From positions 40,876 to 104,875 of the forward strand of contig JBCBNX010000011.1 in the NCBI GenBank assembly GCA_039821555.1: a DNA stretch of 64,000 nt. Direction: 5' to 3'. Shown here one piece after another: positions 41,993-49,837 of this stretch; positions within the stretch are counted from its first letter, which is position 1; every line of letters starts with the position of its first letter. This stretch comes from Bacteroidota bacterium. GTDB taxonomy: Bacteria; Bacteroidota; Rhodothermia; Rhodothermales; Rubricoccaceae. Position numbers and translations under genes: made by a program. The notes under the pieces are model-generated. The model was not told the DNA's origin. It was given only the letters and a program-made list of their open reading frames with translations, and searched no databases.

Positions 41993-42679
41993 TCAGTCCG
42001 CGATGCCCATCCGCACTGCGATAGCGACGGCTTCGAGGCCGGTCGAGGCGTGCAGCTTGCGGTAGATATTGCGCACGTGCGTGTCCACCGTGTGCGTGCT
42101 GATGCACAGCGCGTCGGCGATGCGCTTCTGGCTGAAGCCGCGGGCCATCAGTCGGATCACCTCCTCCTCGCGCGCCGAGAGGGGCGAGGGCACCTTCGGC
42201 AGGGGTGATTTCTGAGCGGGCACCTTCGGCAGCTTCTGGAAATAGTCCAGGACGTAGGCTGCGACGCCTGGGGACACGTCCATGCCGCCCTGTACTGCCT
42301 GCCGCGCGGCCTTCAGCAGGCTGTCCGCGAGGCGATCCTTGAGGATATAGCCCACGGCCCCAGCCTGGAGCGCTGCGAAGACCGTGTCCGGCGCGTCCAC
42401 GCTCGTGAGCATCAGCACGGCACCACCGCGGTAGTCCTCCCGATAGCGCCGGGTCGCCGTGATTCCGTTGCCGTCGGGCAGGCGCACGTCCATCACGACG
42501 AGGTCGGGGCGATCCCGCGTCGGATCGTCGAGCGCGTGCTCGAAGCCCGCCACGGTACCAAACGTGGCGGTCAGCGTAAGATCGGATGCTTCGTTGACCA
42601 CCGCAGCGAAGTCATCCTGGAACTGCCCATCGTCTTCGACTAGCCAGATCGCGAGGGGTTCGGGTAGAGAGACAGACAT
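41993..42679 (-). CDS. NarL/LuxR-type response regulator
   Basis: 228 aa from the ATG at 42679. The receiver domain has acidic residues EDD (15-17), phospho-acceptor Asp64 (DLVVMDVRLPDGNG), LTSVDAPDT and the switch Lys in YILKDRLAD. After a linker containing the repeat LPKVPAQKSPLPKVPSPL comes a LuxR-type HTH (SAREEEVIRLMARGFSQKRIADALCISTHTVDTH). It is encoded 74 bp downstream of the sensor kinase gene on the same strand and is its obvious partner. Confidence 0.95.
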   Translation of the reverse strand: MSVSLPEPLAIWLVEDDGQFQDDFAAVVNEASDLTLTATFGTVAGFEHALDDPTRDRPDLVVMDVRLPDGNGITATRRYREDYRGGAVLMLTSVDAPDTVFAALQAGAVGYILKDRLADSLLKAARQAVQGGMDVSPGVAAYVLDYFQKLPKVPAQKSPLPKVPSPLSAREEEVIRLMARGFSQKRIADALCISTHTVDTHVRNIYRKLHASTGLEAVAIAVRMGIAD

Positions 42680-42753
42680 GGGGCGTAGCGAGTTGGTGCG
42701 TGGCGGAGGGTACGGGCACACGGAGGCTGTGCCTATCGCGGGAGTCCGCTATT

Positions 42754-45700
42754 CTATGCCGCATCGCGGAGCGAGGCCCGGGACGCCGTCGGCACGTTTG
42801 GACCTGGGTAGCCATCTCCCGGGAACGGGTCTGTCCCGTCCACCGGCGGTGGTGTGCTCCTCGGCCGCCCGAAGAGCGCGCGCGCGCGCTGGTGCCACCG
42901 GTAGTACCAGCGTCCATGCGACTGGAGCGGCACGTCCAGGTGGTGACGGACACCGCCCAGGGTGCTCGCCGAGGTCGTCAGCGCGGCACCCAGTTCATCG
43001 GCGCGGCGCTGCATGGATGCCAGGCCGTGCCCGCGCGCTGTAGGCCTGTCGTTGCGCAGGGGCATGCCCCGACCATCGTCTTCGATGTGGACCTGGAGCC
43101 TTCCAGCAGCGGCCTCCAAGCGCATGTGCACTCGCGACGCGCCCGCATGCTTAGCGATGTTGTGACAGGCTTCCTTGCAGATGAACAGGATGTGCCGCCG
43201 CACGGTCATCGGCAGGGAAAGCGCTACAGCTCCGGTAACCTCGACCTCTACCTCAACCTCAGTCAGCAGGTCGTGTGCCGTACCGCGAATGCGTTCGGCG
43301 AGCGCTTCCAGGGAGTCCCGGGCAGCGTCGACCACCCACACAAGATCGCGGAGGTCCGAGGCGAGGAGTTGGGTGCGGTTCCCGTATCCGCGTAGGGCGG
43401 CCTTGTGCTCGACGGGCACCCGGTTGCTGGCAAGGATGAGTTGGTTGGCGAGCCCGCCGATGCGACTCCCGAGGTCGTCATGCAAGTCGTCGGCGATGCG
43501 CCGGCGCGTGCGCTCGACTTCGAGGGCGCGGTGGAGGTGGTAGCGATACATCGCGACAACCAGCGCAGCGACAATCAGGAGCACGAGAAACCGCATCCAG
43601 CCTCGCTGCCACAGTGGGGCCTGCACAACGAGGGTGAGGCGCGCTTCCTGAGCAGGGTCCGTGGCTCCGACCGCACGCGCACGTAGCACGTAGCGCCCCG
43701 GTGCGAGGTTGGCCAGCAGCAACGAGGACCCATCCAGCGCTGCCCAGTCCGCGTCGGAGCGCGCACGGGCAGGCTCAAGGCGGTAGGCAAACTGAACAGC
43801 CTCGGGGTGGGGGTGGGCCCGGCTGACGAGGTGGGCCATGAGGCGGTCGTCACCGGGGCGTAGCGTGAGTTTGGCGAGCGGCGTCGGTGCTGGCAGCACA
43901 TCGGTCCCGTCTCGCTCCAGGCGCGCGAACGCCACCGAGGGTGCCTCCGGCGTGGTAGGCACCACGGCAGGGTCAACGCCGACAATCCCCTGGCGGGTGC
44001 CGAACCAGAGCCCGGTCGAGGCCTGGGCGCACGCTCCCATGGTGAAGGACGACGTGATGAGCTGTTCCGGGCGTCCACGCGGCTCCCAGCGCCCTGCTTC
44101 GAAGACGGCAAGTCCCGCGCCTGTGCTCGCCCAAACCCGACCGGTTTCGTCCGAAAGCAAACACCCCAAGCTTGAGTGGGGAAGCCCGTCTGCCACGCCA
44201 TACCACTGGACGTCGCCACTCGGCGCCACACGCGCTACGCCGTTGAACGTACCGACCCACACGCCGCCCTCCGTGTCGAGCAAGAGCGCGACCACCCGTG
44301 CCGTGGACAGCCTCGGATCCGCGGCCGCCTGTGGCGAAAGCGGGTGCACACGCCGCTCTGCATCGACGCGCAGAGCGCCGCCCCCTGATGTCCCCACGAG
44401 CACGCTTCCGTCGCTGCCTTCCGCAAGTGTGTACACCTCGTCGTAGGTCAGCGCGCGGCCAGGAGGCCCCTCCGTGTTGATGCACGTCACGTCTTCCGGA
44501 TCATTCGACACGGTGCGGGCCGGGGCAAGGCATACCCCATCCCTGCCGGTGCCAATCCACAGGTCACCCTCCTCAGCGAGGTGGATGGATAGAACGCTAC
44601 CCGTGCCCGGGGGCAAGACCCCAGCAAAGCGCACAGTTAGTGCACCGGTTTGAGCATCCCAATATTGGATACCGTGCTGCTCCGTCCCAATCCAGAGATT
44701 GCCTTGGTCGTCCTGCGCCAAGGCACGTACCGCCCAGCCTTCGGTCCCCGGAATCGTGCTCCAACGTCCCGTCCGGGGGTCGACCCGATGGACGCCGCCG
44801 AGCGTTCCGACCCAAAGCGTCGCACCGGCCTGCTCGTCGATGGCCATCACATAGGGATCCATCCCGAAACGCGGCTCAAGCGCCTGGTAGGGCGAGGGCG
44901 GGAGTAGGCGCACCAATCCGTCCCAGGTGGCAATCCAAGTACCGAGCTGCGGGTCATCCAGGACATCCGCCACACTGATGTTGGGAAGTCCTCCCACCAC
45001 CCCAGGCTGGGGCTTGATGTGCTGCAGCACCGTGTCTCGCGTGGCCGAGACCCGGTAGAGTCCGTCCCACCACGTGCCGACCCAGACACTTCCATCGGGA
45101 GCTGCGTCTACGGTGACCACACGATGGGAGGCGTCTGGATACGCGCGAGGAGTCATTCGTCCATCCGCGCTGAGCTGCCATATACCGTCTTGCTCAAAGC
45201 CCACGAGGGCACCCCCATCAGGGAGCAGGTGAAATGTCAAGACGGTACTAGTCGGACCCTCTACGTCCTCGAACGTACCGCCGGGCGAGCGCTTGGCCAA
45301 TCCCTTCGCACCCCCCACCCACAGGGTTCCGTCTGCAGCTTCGTTCAAGACATACACGGGCGCGGTGCCCCACACGTGTTCAGCCTCGTGCTCCAACGTC
45401 AGCGCGCGGTACAACCCCGATAAAGTACCCACCCACAGACCGCCCTCGCTCGCCTCGGCGATGGCATAGACCGTGAGGTCTCGTACGCCCGGGTGGTCGA
45501 CGAAGCGCCCGGAGTGTGCGTCAAAATATTGGAGTCCATCGTTTGTGTTCACCCACAGCCGTCCGCTACGGTCCACGGTCAGCCCCTCAGGAATGACCAT
45601 GTCGTGCGCGAGAGAACTCGGATCTGCAGGATCGTGCTGGTAGCACGTAAATGCGGCGCCCTCCATGCGGCACAGTCCGTTGAGTGTGCCGACCCACAAG

Positions 45701-45873
45701 AATCCCAGGGCATCGCGCTGGACCTCCGTGATGAGTGCGGAAGGCAGTCCGTCCTCGGTGCCGTATCGCACGAGCAGCGGTGGTCCGGCCTCTTGGGCAC
45801 GCACCGGCGCGGGCGCGAGTGTCGCCAGACACACGCCGAATAGGAGGATCCGGTGGAGGAGGCCTGCTGGCAC
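42754..45873 (-). CDS. Sensor histidine kinase with periplasmic two-component-propeller domain
   Basis: 1039 aa. A signal sequence is followed by many Reg_prop beta-propeller repeats (LGFLWVGTLNGL, RLWVNTNDGLQYF, GLWVGTLSGL and more) to about residue 640. Then come a Y_Y_Y domain (VQFAYRLEPAR, LANLAPGRYVLRARA), one membrane helix near 755-775 and a HisKA_3 dimerisation helix with phospho-acceptor His798 (RRRIADDLHDDLGS). The HATPase end shows IFICKEACHNIAKHAGAS and DDGRGMP. This periplasmic sensor layout is common in Bacteroidota for polysaccharide sensing. The ligand is unknown. It pairs with the response regulator just downstream. Confidence 0.95.
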   Translation of the reverse strand: MPAGLLHRILLFGVCLATLAPAPVRAQEAGPPLLVRYGTEDGLPSALITEVQRDALGFLWVGTLNGLCRMEGAAFTCYQHDPADPSSLAHDMVIPEGLTVDRSGRLWVNTNDGLQYFDAHSGRFVDHPGVRDLTVYAIAEASEGGLWVGTLSGLYRALTLEHEAEHVWGTAPVYVLNEAADGTLWVGGAKGLAKRSPGGTFEDVEGPTSTVLTFHLLPDGGALVGFEQDGIWQLSADGRMTPRAYPDASHRVVTVDAAPDGSVWVGTWWDGLYRVSATRDTVLQHIKPQPGVVGGLPNISVADVLDDPQLGTWIATWDGLVRLLPPSPYQALEPRFGMDPYVMAIDEQAGATLWVGTLGGVHRVDPRTGRWSTIPGTEGWAVRALAQDDQGNLWIGTEQHGIQYWDAQTGALTVRFAGVLPPGTGSVLSIHLAEEGDLWIGTGRDGVCLAPARTVSNDPEDVTCINTEGPPGRALTYDEVYTLAEGSDGSVLVGTSGGGALRVDAERRVHPLSPQAAADPRLSTARVVALLLDTEGGVWVGTFNGVARVAPSGDVQWYGVADGLPHSSLGCLLSDETGRVWASTGAGLAVFEAGRWEPRGRPEQLITSSFTMGACAQASTGLWFGTRQGIVGVDPAVVPTTPEAPSVAFARLERDGTDVLPAPTPLAKLTLRPGDDRLMAHLVSRAHPHPEAVQFAYRLEPARARSDADWAALDGSSLLLANLAPGRYVLRARAVGATDPAQEARLTLVVQAPLWQRGWMRFLVLLIVAALVVAMYRYHLHRALEVERTRRRIADDLHDDLGSRIGGLANQLILASNRVPVEHKAALRGYGNRTQLLASDLRDLVWVVDAARDSLEALAERIRGTAHDLLTEVEVEVEVTGAVALSLPMTVRRHILFICKEACHNIAKHAGASRVHMRLEAAAGRLQVHIEDDGRGMPLRNDRPTARGHGLASMQRRADELGAALTTSASTLGGVRHHLDVPLQSHGRWYYRWHQRARALFGRPRSTPPPVDGTDPFPGDGYPGPNVPTASRASLRDAA

Positions 45874-45983
45874 AGCGAGCAGCCGGGTGGGTGACCAGAG
45901 GCCTAATCTAGCACCCTGCTGCTGCTATAGCCAGCCTACCTATGCCCTCAAAGGCCTATTCTGGACAGCTTTTCAGATAGGCC

Positions 45984-48173
45984 CTACACAGTCACCTCCG
46001 TCCAGTCCGGGTCGTTGATAACGCCTGGAGCGGAGACCCATCCCAATTCGTACGGCGTGGTCGCCAAGCGCGGAGTGCCGAGACGCCGCCAGAAGTGCCC
46101 AAGCCCAGGCACCACGACCCGCACGACCGGAATGCCCACAAGCGGGTGCGTCTGATCGATCACGTAGGGCTCGAAGCCCGCGCGGCGCACCCGTGCAGCG
46201 ACCTCGTGCAGGTCACCCAGCACATCGTCGGTGGCGGCCGCAGGCCAACAACGGAGATCGATGGCAGGCACATTCGAGTCGGGGGCGAGGTGCGGAAAGG
46301 CCTCCACCGTGGCGACGTCGCCCCAGGCGAGGGCGTCGGATCCGTCTTCGACTTCGTGCACCGACTGCGTGACCTCGCCGACCGCGCGCGACACCGCCTC
46401 CTCCGGGTCGAGGTGGCAGCCGAAACCGAGGGCCCAGCCCATCAGTCCATCCAGCCGGTGCGAGAGCGCGATGAATGCCGGCACACCGATGTCGGAAGTC
46501 ACATCGATGACGGCAAGGGAGCGGCCTCTCGACGCGTAGTGCCCGGGGGCATCCTGCAACGCCACGCGGGCCGCGGTTCGAAGGTCCACGCCGGGCCGAA
46601 CCGCACCCGAGCGCACCCACAGCGCGATGCTGTCCCGTTCGACGATTTCGTAGAGGCCGAACAGCGCCGCCTCCTCCAGGCATGAACCCGCTGCGCAACC
46701 ATTGCTGTCAGCGTTGGCGAAGATAGGCCCGTCGCCAAAGTCGTACTGGTAAAACGCATACCCGGCTGGCACCCAGACCGGTACCTCGTCGGTAGCCTCG
46801 GCTCCTGTTTCGTTGGGCAGCGGATATGCCTGGATCCAAGCCGTGGGTAGCGCCGGGTCAAAGCGCTCCGGGGCACGCAAAAACCTGTGGGTGCGTGCGT
46901 TCCATGTGGCGCGGTCGGCATACTGGTCAGCGCGGAAGCCGAGGAGGTCCTCTGGCGTATACACGCGGCCTTTGAGATCGGCAGCGCGGGCGACGACATG
47001 CGGACGCTCAGCCCACCACGCTCCGGAGGCCCGCTCGGCTGCCTCCCCTCGCGCTTTCACGCGGGCGTGTCGAAGCGCCGGCCCCGTGCCGCCTGCCACC
47101 AGCGTGATGCTGTGGTGGAGACCATCAATCGCTTGCACGGGCCAGAGCGCGCGATACCGCACGCCGAGTCCCTGCCGAGGTCCCCAGACGGACGATGTCC
47201 CCTCTGACTCCTGGGGTTTGTTCTGGTCGCTAGGGTCCTCGGCCAGCGTCGGCAGATCCGACGAGATGCCTACGATGGGGCTGTGAATCGTCTCAAGGCG
47301 GTTGAAGGCTTCGTCGAGCGATGCCCAGCGGTGGCTCCCCGGTGCCTTGGGACGCGAGGTCCATGTCGGGGGCTTCTCGGCGGGTGGCGAGCCGCACGCC
47401 GGGCACGTCGGCACACGGCGCACCGTATGCCTGGCAGCATCGTCGAGATTGCCTAGCGTGGTGAGTTCGGGAACCTCAGCCGTCCAGGCAGCGCGGGCGA
47501 GCCCCTCGGCGAGGAGCGCTGCGATGCGCTCAGCAGACATCCCGAGCACGTTGCCCTGCCGTGGCACGACGAGCGGCGCCGTCGGTGTGTTGACCTGCAA
47601 GTGGCGATGTAAACAGCACGGACATGCGGTACGTCCCGGCTCCAACCAGACGGCCCAGGGGAAGGCCGCGTTCGTCTGCACGACAAGCGTCGGCAGGCCT
47701 ACCTGACACGGCAAGGCGTCCACACAGGCGGCATCGTCAGCCAGGATCAACCCCACGTCGGCAAGCAGGGTGTCTTCGGTCCAACGTGATGGGTGCAGCC
47801 CGTAGTCGGCTAGGGCCGCGGCTATGCCTTTCGCCGTGACATCGAGGGCCGCTACGGACACGCGGTGGCGACGCAGCGTAGCTGCTTTCGTCGGTGCCAC
47901 ACCGACGTCCCACCAGCGCAATGCGACATCGGGCATGAGTCCGGGAGGCAGGCGAAGCAAGAACCCTGCATTCGCTAGCGCTTCGAGGTCGTCCACCGCC
48001 TCCGCTGAGAGGTCCTCAGGAAGGCATCCTGTGTGCACGAGCGTTGTCAGCGCGTGTGCCACATCGGTGACGAGCACCACGGTTTCGAGGTCGGGGTCGA
48101 CCAGTTCGATGGCGCCGTGGCAGAGCGTGCGTGCCCGCAGGCGTGGGTGCAGGAGATAGGTCGAGGTAGTCAT
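45984..48173 (-). CDS. Fused TOMM cyclodehydratase (E1-like + YcaO), RiPP biosynthesis
   Basis: 729 aa. Residues 1-75 form a winged-helix, PqqD-like leader-binding part (RRE). Residues to about 280 are the E1/ThiF-like scaffold with two Cys pairs for zinc (TACPCCLHRHL and TCPACGSPP). From about 330 comes the YcaO domain: RGEAAERASGAWW, NSNG-like SNGCAAGSCLEEAALFGLYE, IVERDSIALW, GCHLDPEEAVSRAVGEVTQS and PVVRVVVPGLGHF. This fused layout is that of cyanobactin-type PatD/TruD cyclodehydratases, which use ATP to turn Cys/Ser/Thr into azolines. The PxPxP C-terminus is absent (it ends WTEVTV). No dehydrogenase, protease or exporter is adjacent. Confidence 0.88.
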   Translation of the reverse strand: MTTSTYLLHPRLRARTLCHGAIELVDPDLETVVLVTDVAHALTTLVHTGCLPEDLSAEAVDDLEALANAGFLLRLPPGLMPDVALRWWDVGVAPTKAATLRRHRVSVAALDVTAKGIAAALADYGLHPSRWTEDTLLADVGLILADDAACVDALPCQVGLPTLVVQTNAAFPWAVWLEPGRTACPCCLHRHLQVNTPTAPLVVPRQGNVLGMSAERIAALLAEGLARAAWTAEVPELTTLGNLDDAARHTVRRVPTCPACGSPPAEKPPTWTSRPKAPGSHRWASLDEAFNRLETIHSPIVGISSDLPTLAEDPSDQNKPQESEGTSSVWGPRQGLGVRYRALWPVQAIDGLHHSITLVAGGTGPALRHARVKARGEAAERASGAWWAERPHVVARAADLKGRVYTPEDLLGFRADQYADRATWNARTHRFLRAPERFDPALPTAWIQAYPLPNETGAEATDEVPVWVPAGYAFYQYDFGDGPIFANADSNGCAAGSCLEEAALFGLYEIVERDSIALWVRSGAVRPGVDLRTAARVALQDAPGHYASRGRSLAVIDVTSDIGVPAFIALSHRLDGLMGWALGFGCHLDPEEAVSRAVGEVTQSVHEVEDGSDALAWGDVATVEAFPHLAPDSNVPAIDLRCWPAAATDDVLGDLHEVAARVRRAGFEPYVIDQTHPLVGIPVVRVVVPGLGHFWRRLGTPRLATTPYELGWVSAPGVINDPDWTEVTV

Positions 48174-48227
48174 GGCGGGCAGGCAATGAGCACAAGCGGC
48201 TCAGAGTAGGGTAGGTGCAAACAAACA

Positions 48228-48286
48228 GCCAGGCCCCTCGCTGTAACACGGGTCGTAGCGACACGATCACAGCGAGAGCACCTGGC
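48228..48286 (-). promoter_or_regulatory. Attenuator-like hairpin between candidate precursor and YcaO gene
   Basis: On the minus strand GCCAGG and CTCGCTGT (48286-48281, 48276-48269 complement) pair with ACAGCGAG and CCTGGC (48244-48237, 48233-48228 complement), with a 3/4-nt internal bulge. A further GTCG/CGAC hairpin lies in the loop. TGTTTGTTTG follows. A partial terminator at this place would give more precursor than enzyme transcript, as in many RiPP operons (inference). Confidence 0.5.
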
Positions 48287-48291
48287 TCGGC

Positions 48292-48540
48292 CTAGGCATG
48301 CACGCGGCTACCTGGGCAGCGCGTGCTGTGCACTAGCTGCGCGTATCGGCCCAGCAAGGTGGCGGCCAGTTCGTCGTCCGATGAGCGTGGACGCTGAGCA
48401 CGGCACGTGAGGCAATGCCACCGCGCAGTGAGAGGGCGGCCGTCGACGGGGTGCGGGTCTGAGGAGTGGTCTTCATGAGAGACGCAGGTTGGTGTGAGAA
48501 GAACCGAGGGCGGGAGACACCCGATGTGGGGAGCACCCAC
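48292..48540 (-). CDS. Candidate RiPP precursor or small Cys-containing protein upstream of YcaO
   Basis: 82 aa if started at the ATG at 48540. The C-terminal half reads like a real protein with host-like third-position GC: WHCLTCRAQRPRSSDDELAA, then TLLGRYAQLVHSTRCPGS. The acidic-hydrophobic helix DDELAATLLGRYAQL followed by a short Ser/Thr/Cys end (HSTRCPGSRVHA) would suit a TOMM leader and core. The CxxC pair could instead mark a tiny zinc protein. It lies directly upstream of the YcaO gene on the same strand, separated by a structured leader. Function and start are uncertain. Confidence 0.4.
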   Translation of the reverse strand: MGAPHIGCLPPSVLLTPTCVSHEDHSSDPHPVDGRPLTARWHCLTCRAQRPRSSDDELAATLLGRYAQLVHSTRCPGSRVHA

Positions 48541-48544
48541 GAGC

Positions 48545-48569
48545 GCACTAGGCCCTCATCATCTAGTGC
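48545..48569. promoter_or_regulatory. Inverted repeat in the divergent YcaO-locus promoter region
   Basis: GCACTAG (48545-48551) and CTAGTGC (48563-48569) are perfect inverted repeats 11 bp apart, just before the candidate precursor start. The next 180 bp, to the divergent gene at 48753, is AT-richer than its surroundings and contains ATTATATTTAGC. It is probably a shared promoter region, with the repeat as a possible operator. Confidence 0.35.
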
Positions 48570-48752
48570 TGACGAGCTAGGTGTTTTTCCGGCGCGGTCT
48601 CAAGATTTTTGGTGCGCGCCGTCTTTCCCTGCCTCAACTTCCCCTATCCCTGACGCCCCCACGTCCCTTAATTCCATTATATTTAGCACCTCCTGCCGTA
48701 TCCCCAACTTGGCCTGTTCGAGCTTTCTTTTTTACTACCACGTGTCTAGTTG

Positions 48753-49097
48753 ATGCCCGACGCTCCTCGTTCCAACGCCTCTCGTTCCAACTCCGCTGAT
48801 TCGATCGCGCTAGCCGCGCCAGCAACGCGCCACGCCGTCGAGGATGCCCTCGCCCAACTCGAGCCCGTAGCGACCACGTTGTTGCGCGACCGCTACCTCG
48901 GCGCGGGCCCTCCTGCGGAGGGTGTCGTCAGCGAGGCCGCGCAGAAAACGGAGGCCGCTGCCCTGAGCCACCTCGCTGCGGCGCTCGACACCGTTGCCCC
49001 CGCGCCCGATGGTACGCCGTGGCAGGTAGGATCAGCCCGTGCGCTGCTCCGGATGGTGGGCGCCGGGATGCGGCTAGATGGCTCGCGGCCATCGTAG
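48753..49097 (+). CDS. Small hypothetical protein (114 aa)
   Basis: 114 aa from the ATG at 48753. Mostly Ala/Leu-rich helical sequence (AVEDALAQLEPVATTLLRDRYL, KTEAAALSHLAAALDTV), ending with a motif TPWQVGSARALLRMVGAGMRLDG. It has no signal peptide or known domain. It is encoded 61 bp upstream of the deoxynucleoside kinase on the same strand and is divergent from the YcaO locus. Codon use supports a real gene; function is unknown. Confidence 0.55.
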   Translation: MPDAPRSNASRSNSADSIALAAPATRHAVEDALAQLEPVATTLLRDRYLGAGPPAEGVVSEAAQKTEAAALSHLAAALDTVAPAPDGTPWQVGSARALLRMVGAGMRLDGSRPS

Positions 49098-49158
49098 CGC
49101 GCCGCCCGGCGACCAGCGTCGTACCTTCGGTGCGCTCGTTTCACCTCGCTGCCCGCTG

Positions 49159-49809
49159 ATGCCCGCCCCCCCTGCCTCCGGAAAGAAGTACGTCGCCATT
49201 GCAGGTAACATCGGCGCGGGAAAAAGCTCGCTCACACGCGTCCTGAGCGACTACTTCAAGTGGGAGGCGTTCTACGAGCGCGTGGACGACAACCCCTACC
49301 TGTCGGACTTCTATGCCGACATGAACCGGTGGTCGTTCAACTTGCAGGTCTTCTTCCTCTCCAGCCGCTTCGAGCACCAGCGGTCCATTGAGCAGGTGCC
49401 GCACTCGGTGGTGCAGGACCGCTCGATCTACGAGGATGTCGAGATCTTCGCGCGCAACCTGCACGACATGGGGCTCATGGCGACGCGCGACTATGAGAAC
49501 TACCGCGCGCTCTTCCACATCATGACGAGCTACCTCCGCCCGCCGGACCTGCTCGTCTACCTCCGCGCCTCGGTCCCTACGCTCGTGCGCCAGATCCAGT
49601 CGCGCGGCCGGGAGTTCGAGTCGTCGATCCGCATCGACTACCTGGAGCGCCTTAACGGGCTCTACGAGGACTGGATCGACCGCTATGAGGCGCCGCGCCT
49701 CATCATCAACACCGACGACCTCGACTTCGTGAACGAGGACGCCGACCGCTTCGAGATCATCAGCCGCATCGAGAGCCGCCTCTTCGGGCTGTTCCCGGAG
49801 GGAGAGTGA
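49159..49809 (+). CDS. Deoxynucleoside kinase
   Basis: 216 aa from the ATG at 49159. P-loop VAIAGNIGAGKSSL at residues 12-25, the DRS motif in VVQDRSIYEDVEIFA, and the lid region with RGREFESSI identify the dAdo/dCyd/dGuo kinase family. It phosphorylates salvaged deoxynucleosides to the monophosphates in the cytoplasm. The conserved VDDNPYLSDFYADMNRWSF segment, which supplies substrate-binding residues, is intact. Confidence 0.93.
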   Translation: MPAPPASGKKYVAIAGNIGAGKSSLTRVLSDYFKWEAFYERVDDNPYLSDFYADMNRWSFNLQVFFLSSRFEHQRSIEQVPHSVVQDRSIYEDVEIFARNLHDMGLMATRDYENYRALFHIMTSYLRPPDLLVYLRASVPTLVRQIQSRGREFESSIRIDYLERLNGLYEDWIDRYEAPRLIINTDDLDFVNEDADRFEIISRIESRLFGLFPEGE

Positions 49810-49837
49810 GCAGGTGGGGGCGCCTGGGTGTGTGAGG

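Noticed and set aside
48333..48476. 47-codon minus-strand frame upstream of the YcaO gene
   Set aside because: It overlaps the better-supported 48292-48540 frame and has poorer codon use.
48466..48753. Ser/Thr/Cys-rich 95-codon plus-strand frame, at first attractive as a RiPP core
   Set aside because: It lies in the AT-rich divergent promoter region, ends exactly at the next gene start and has no codon bias; it is on the opposite strand from the YcaO gene.
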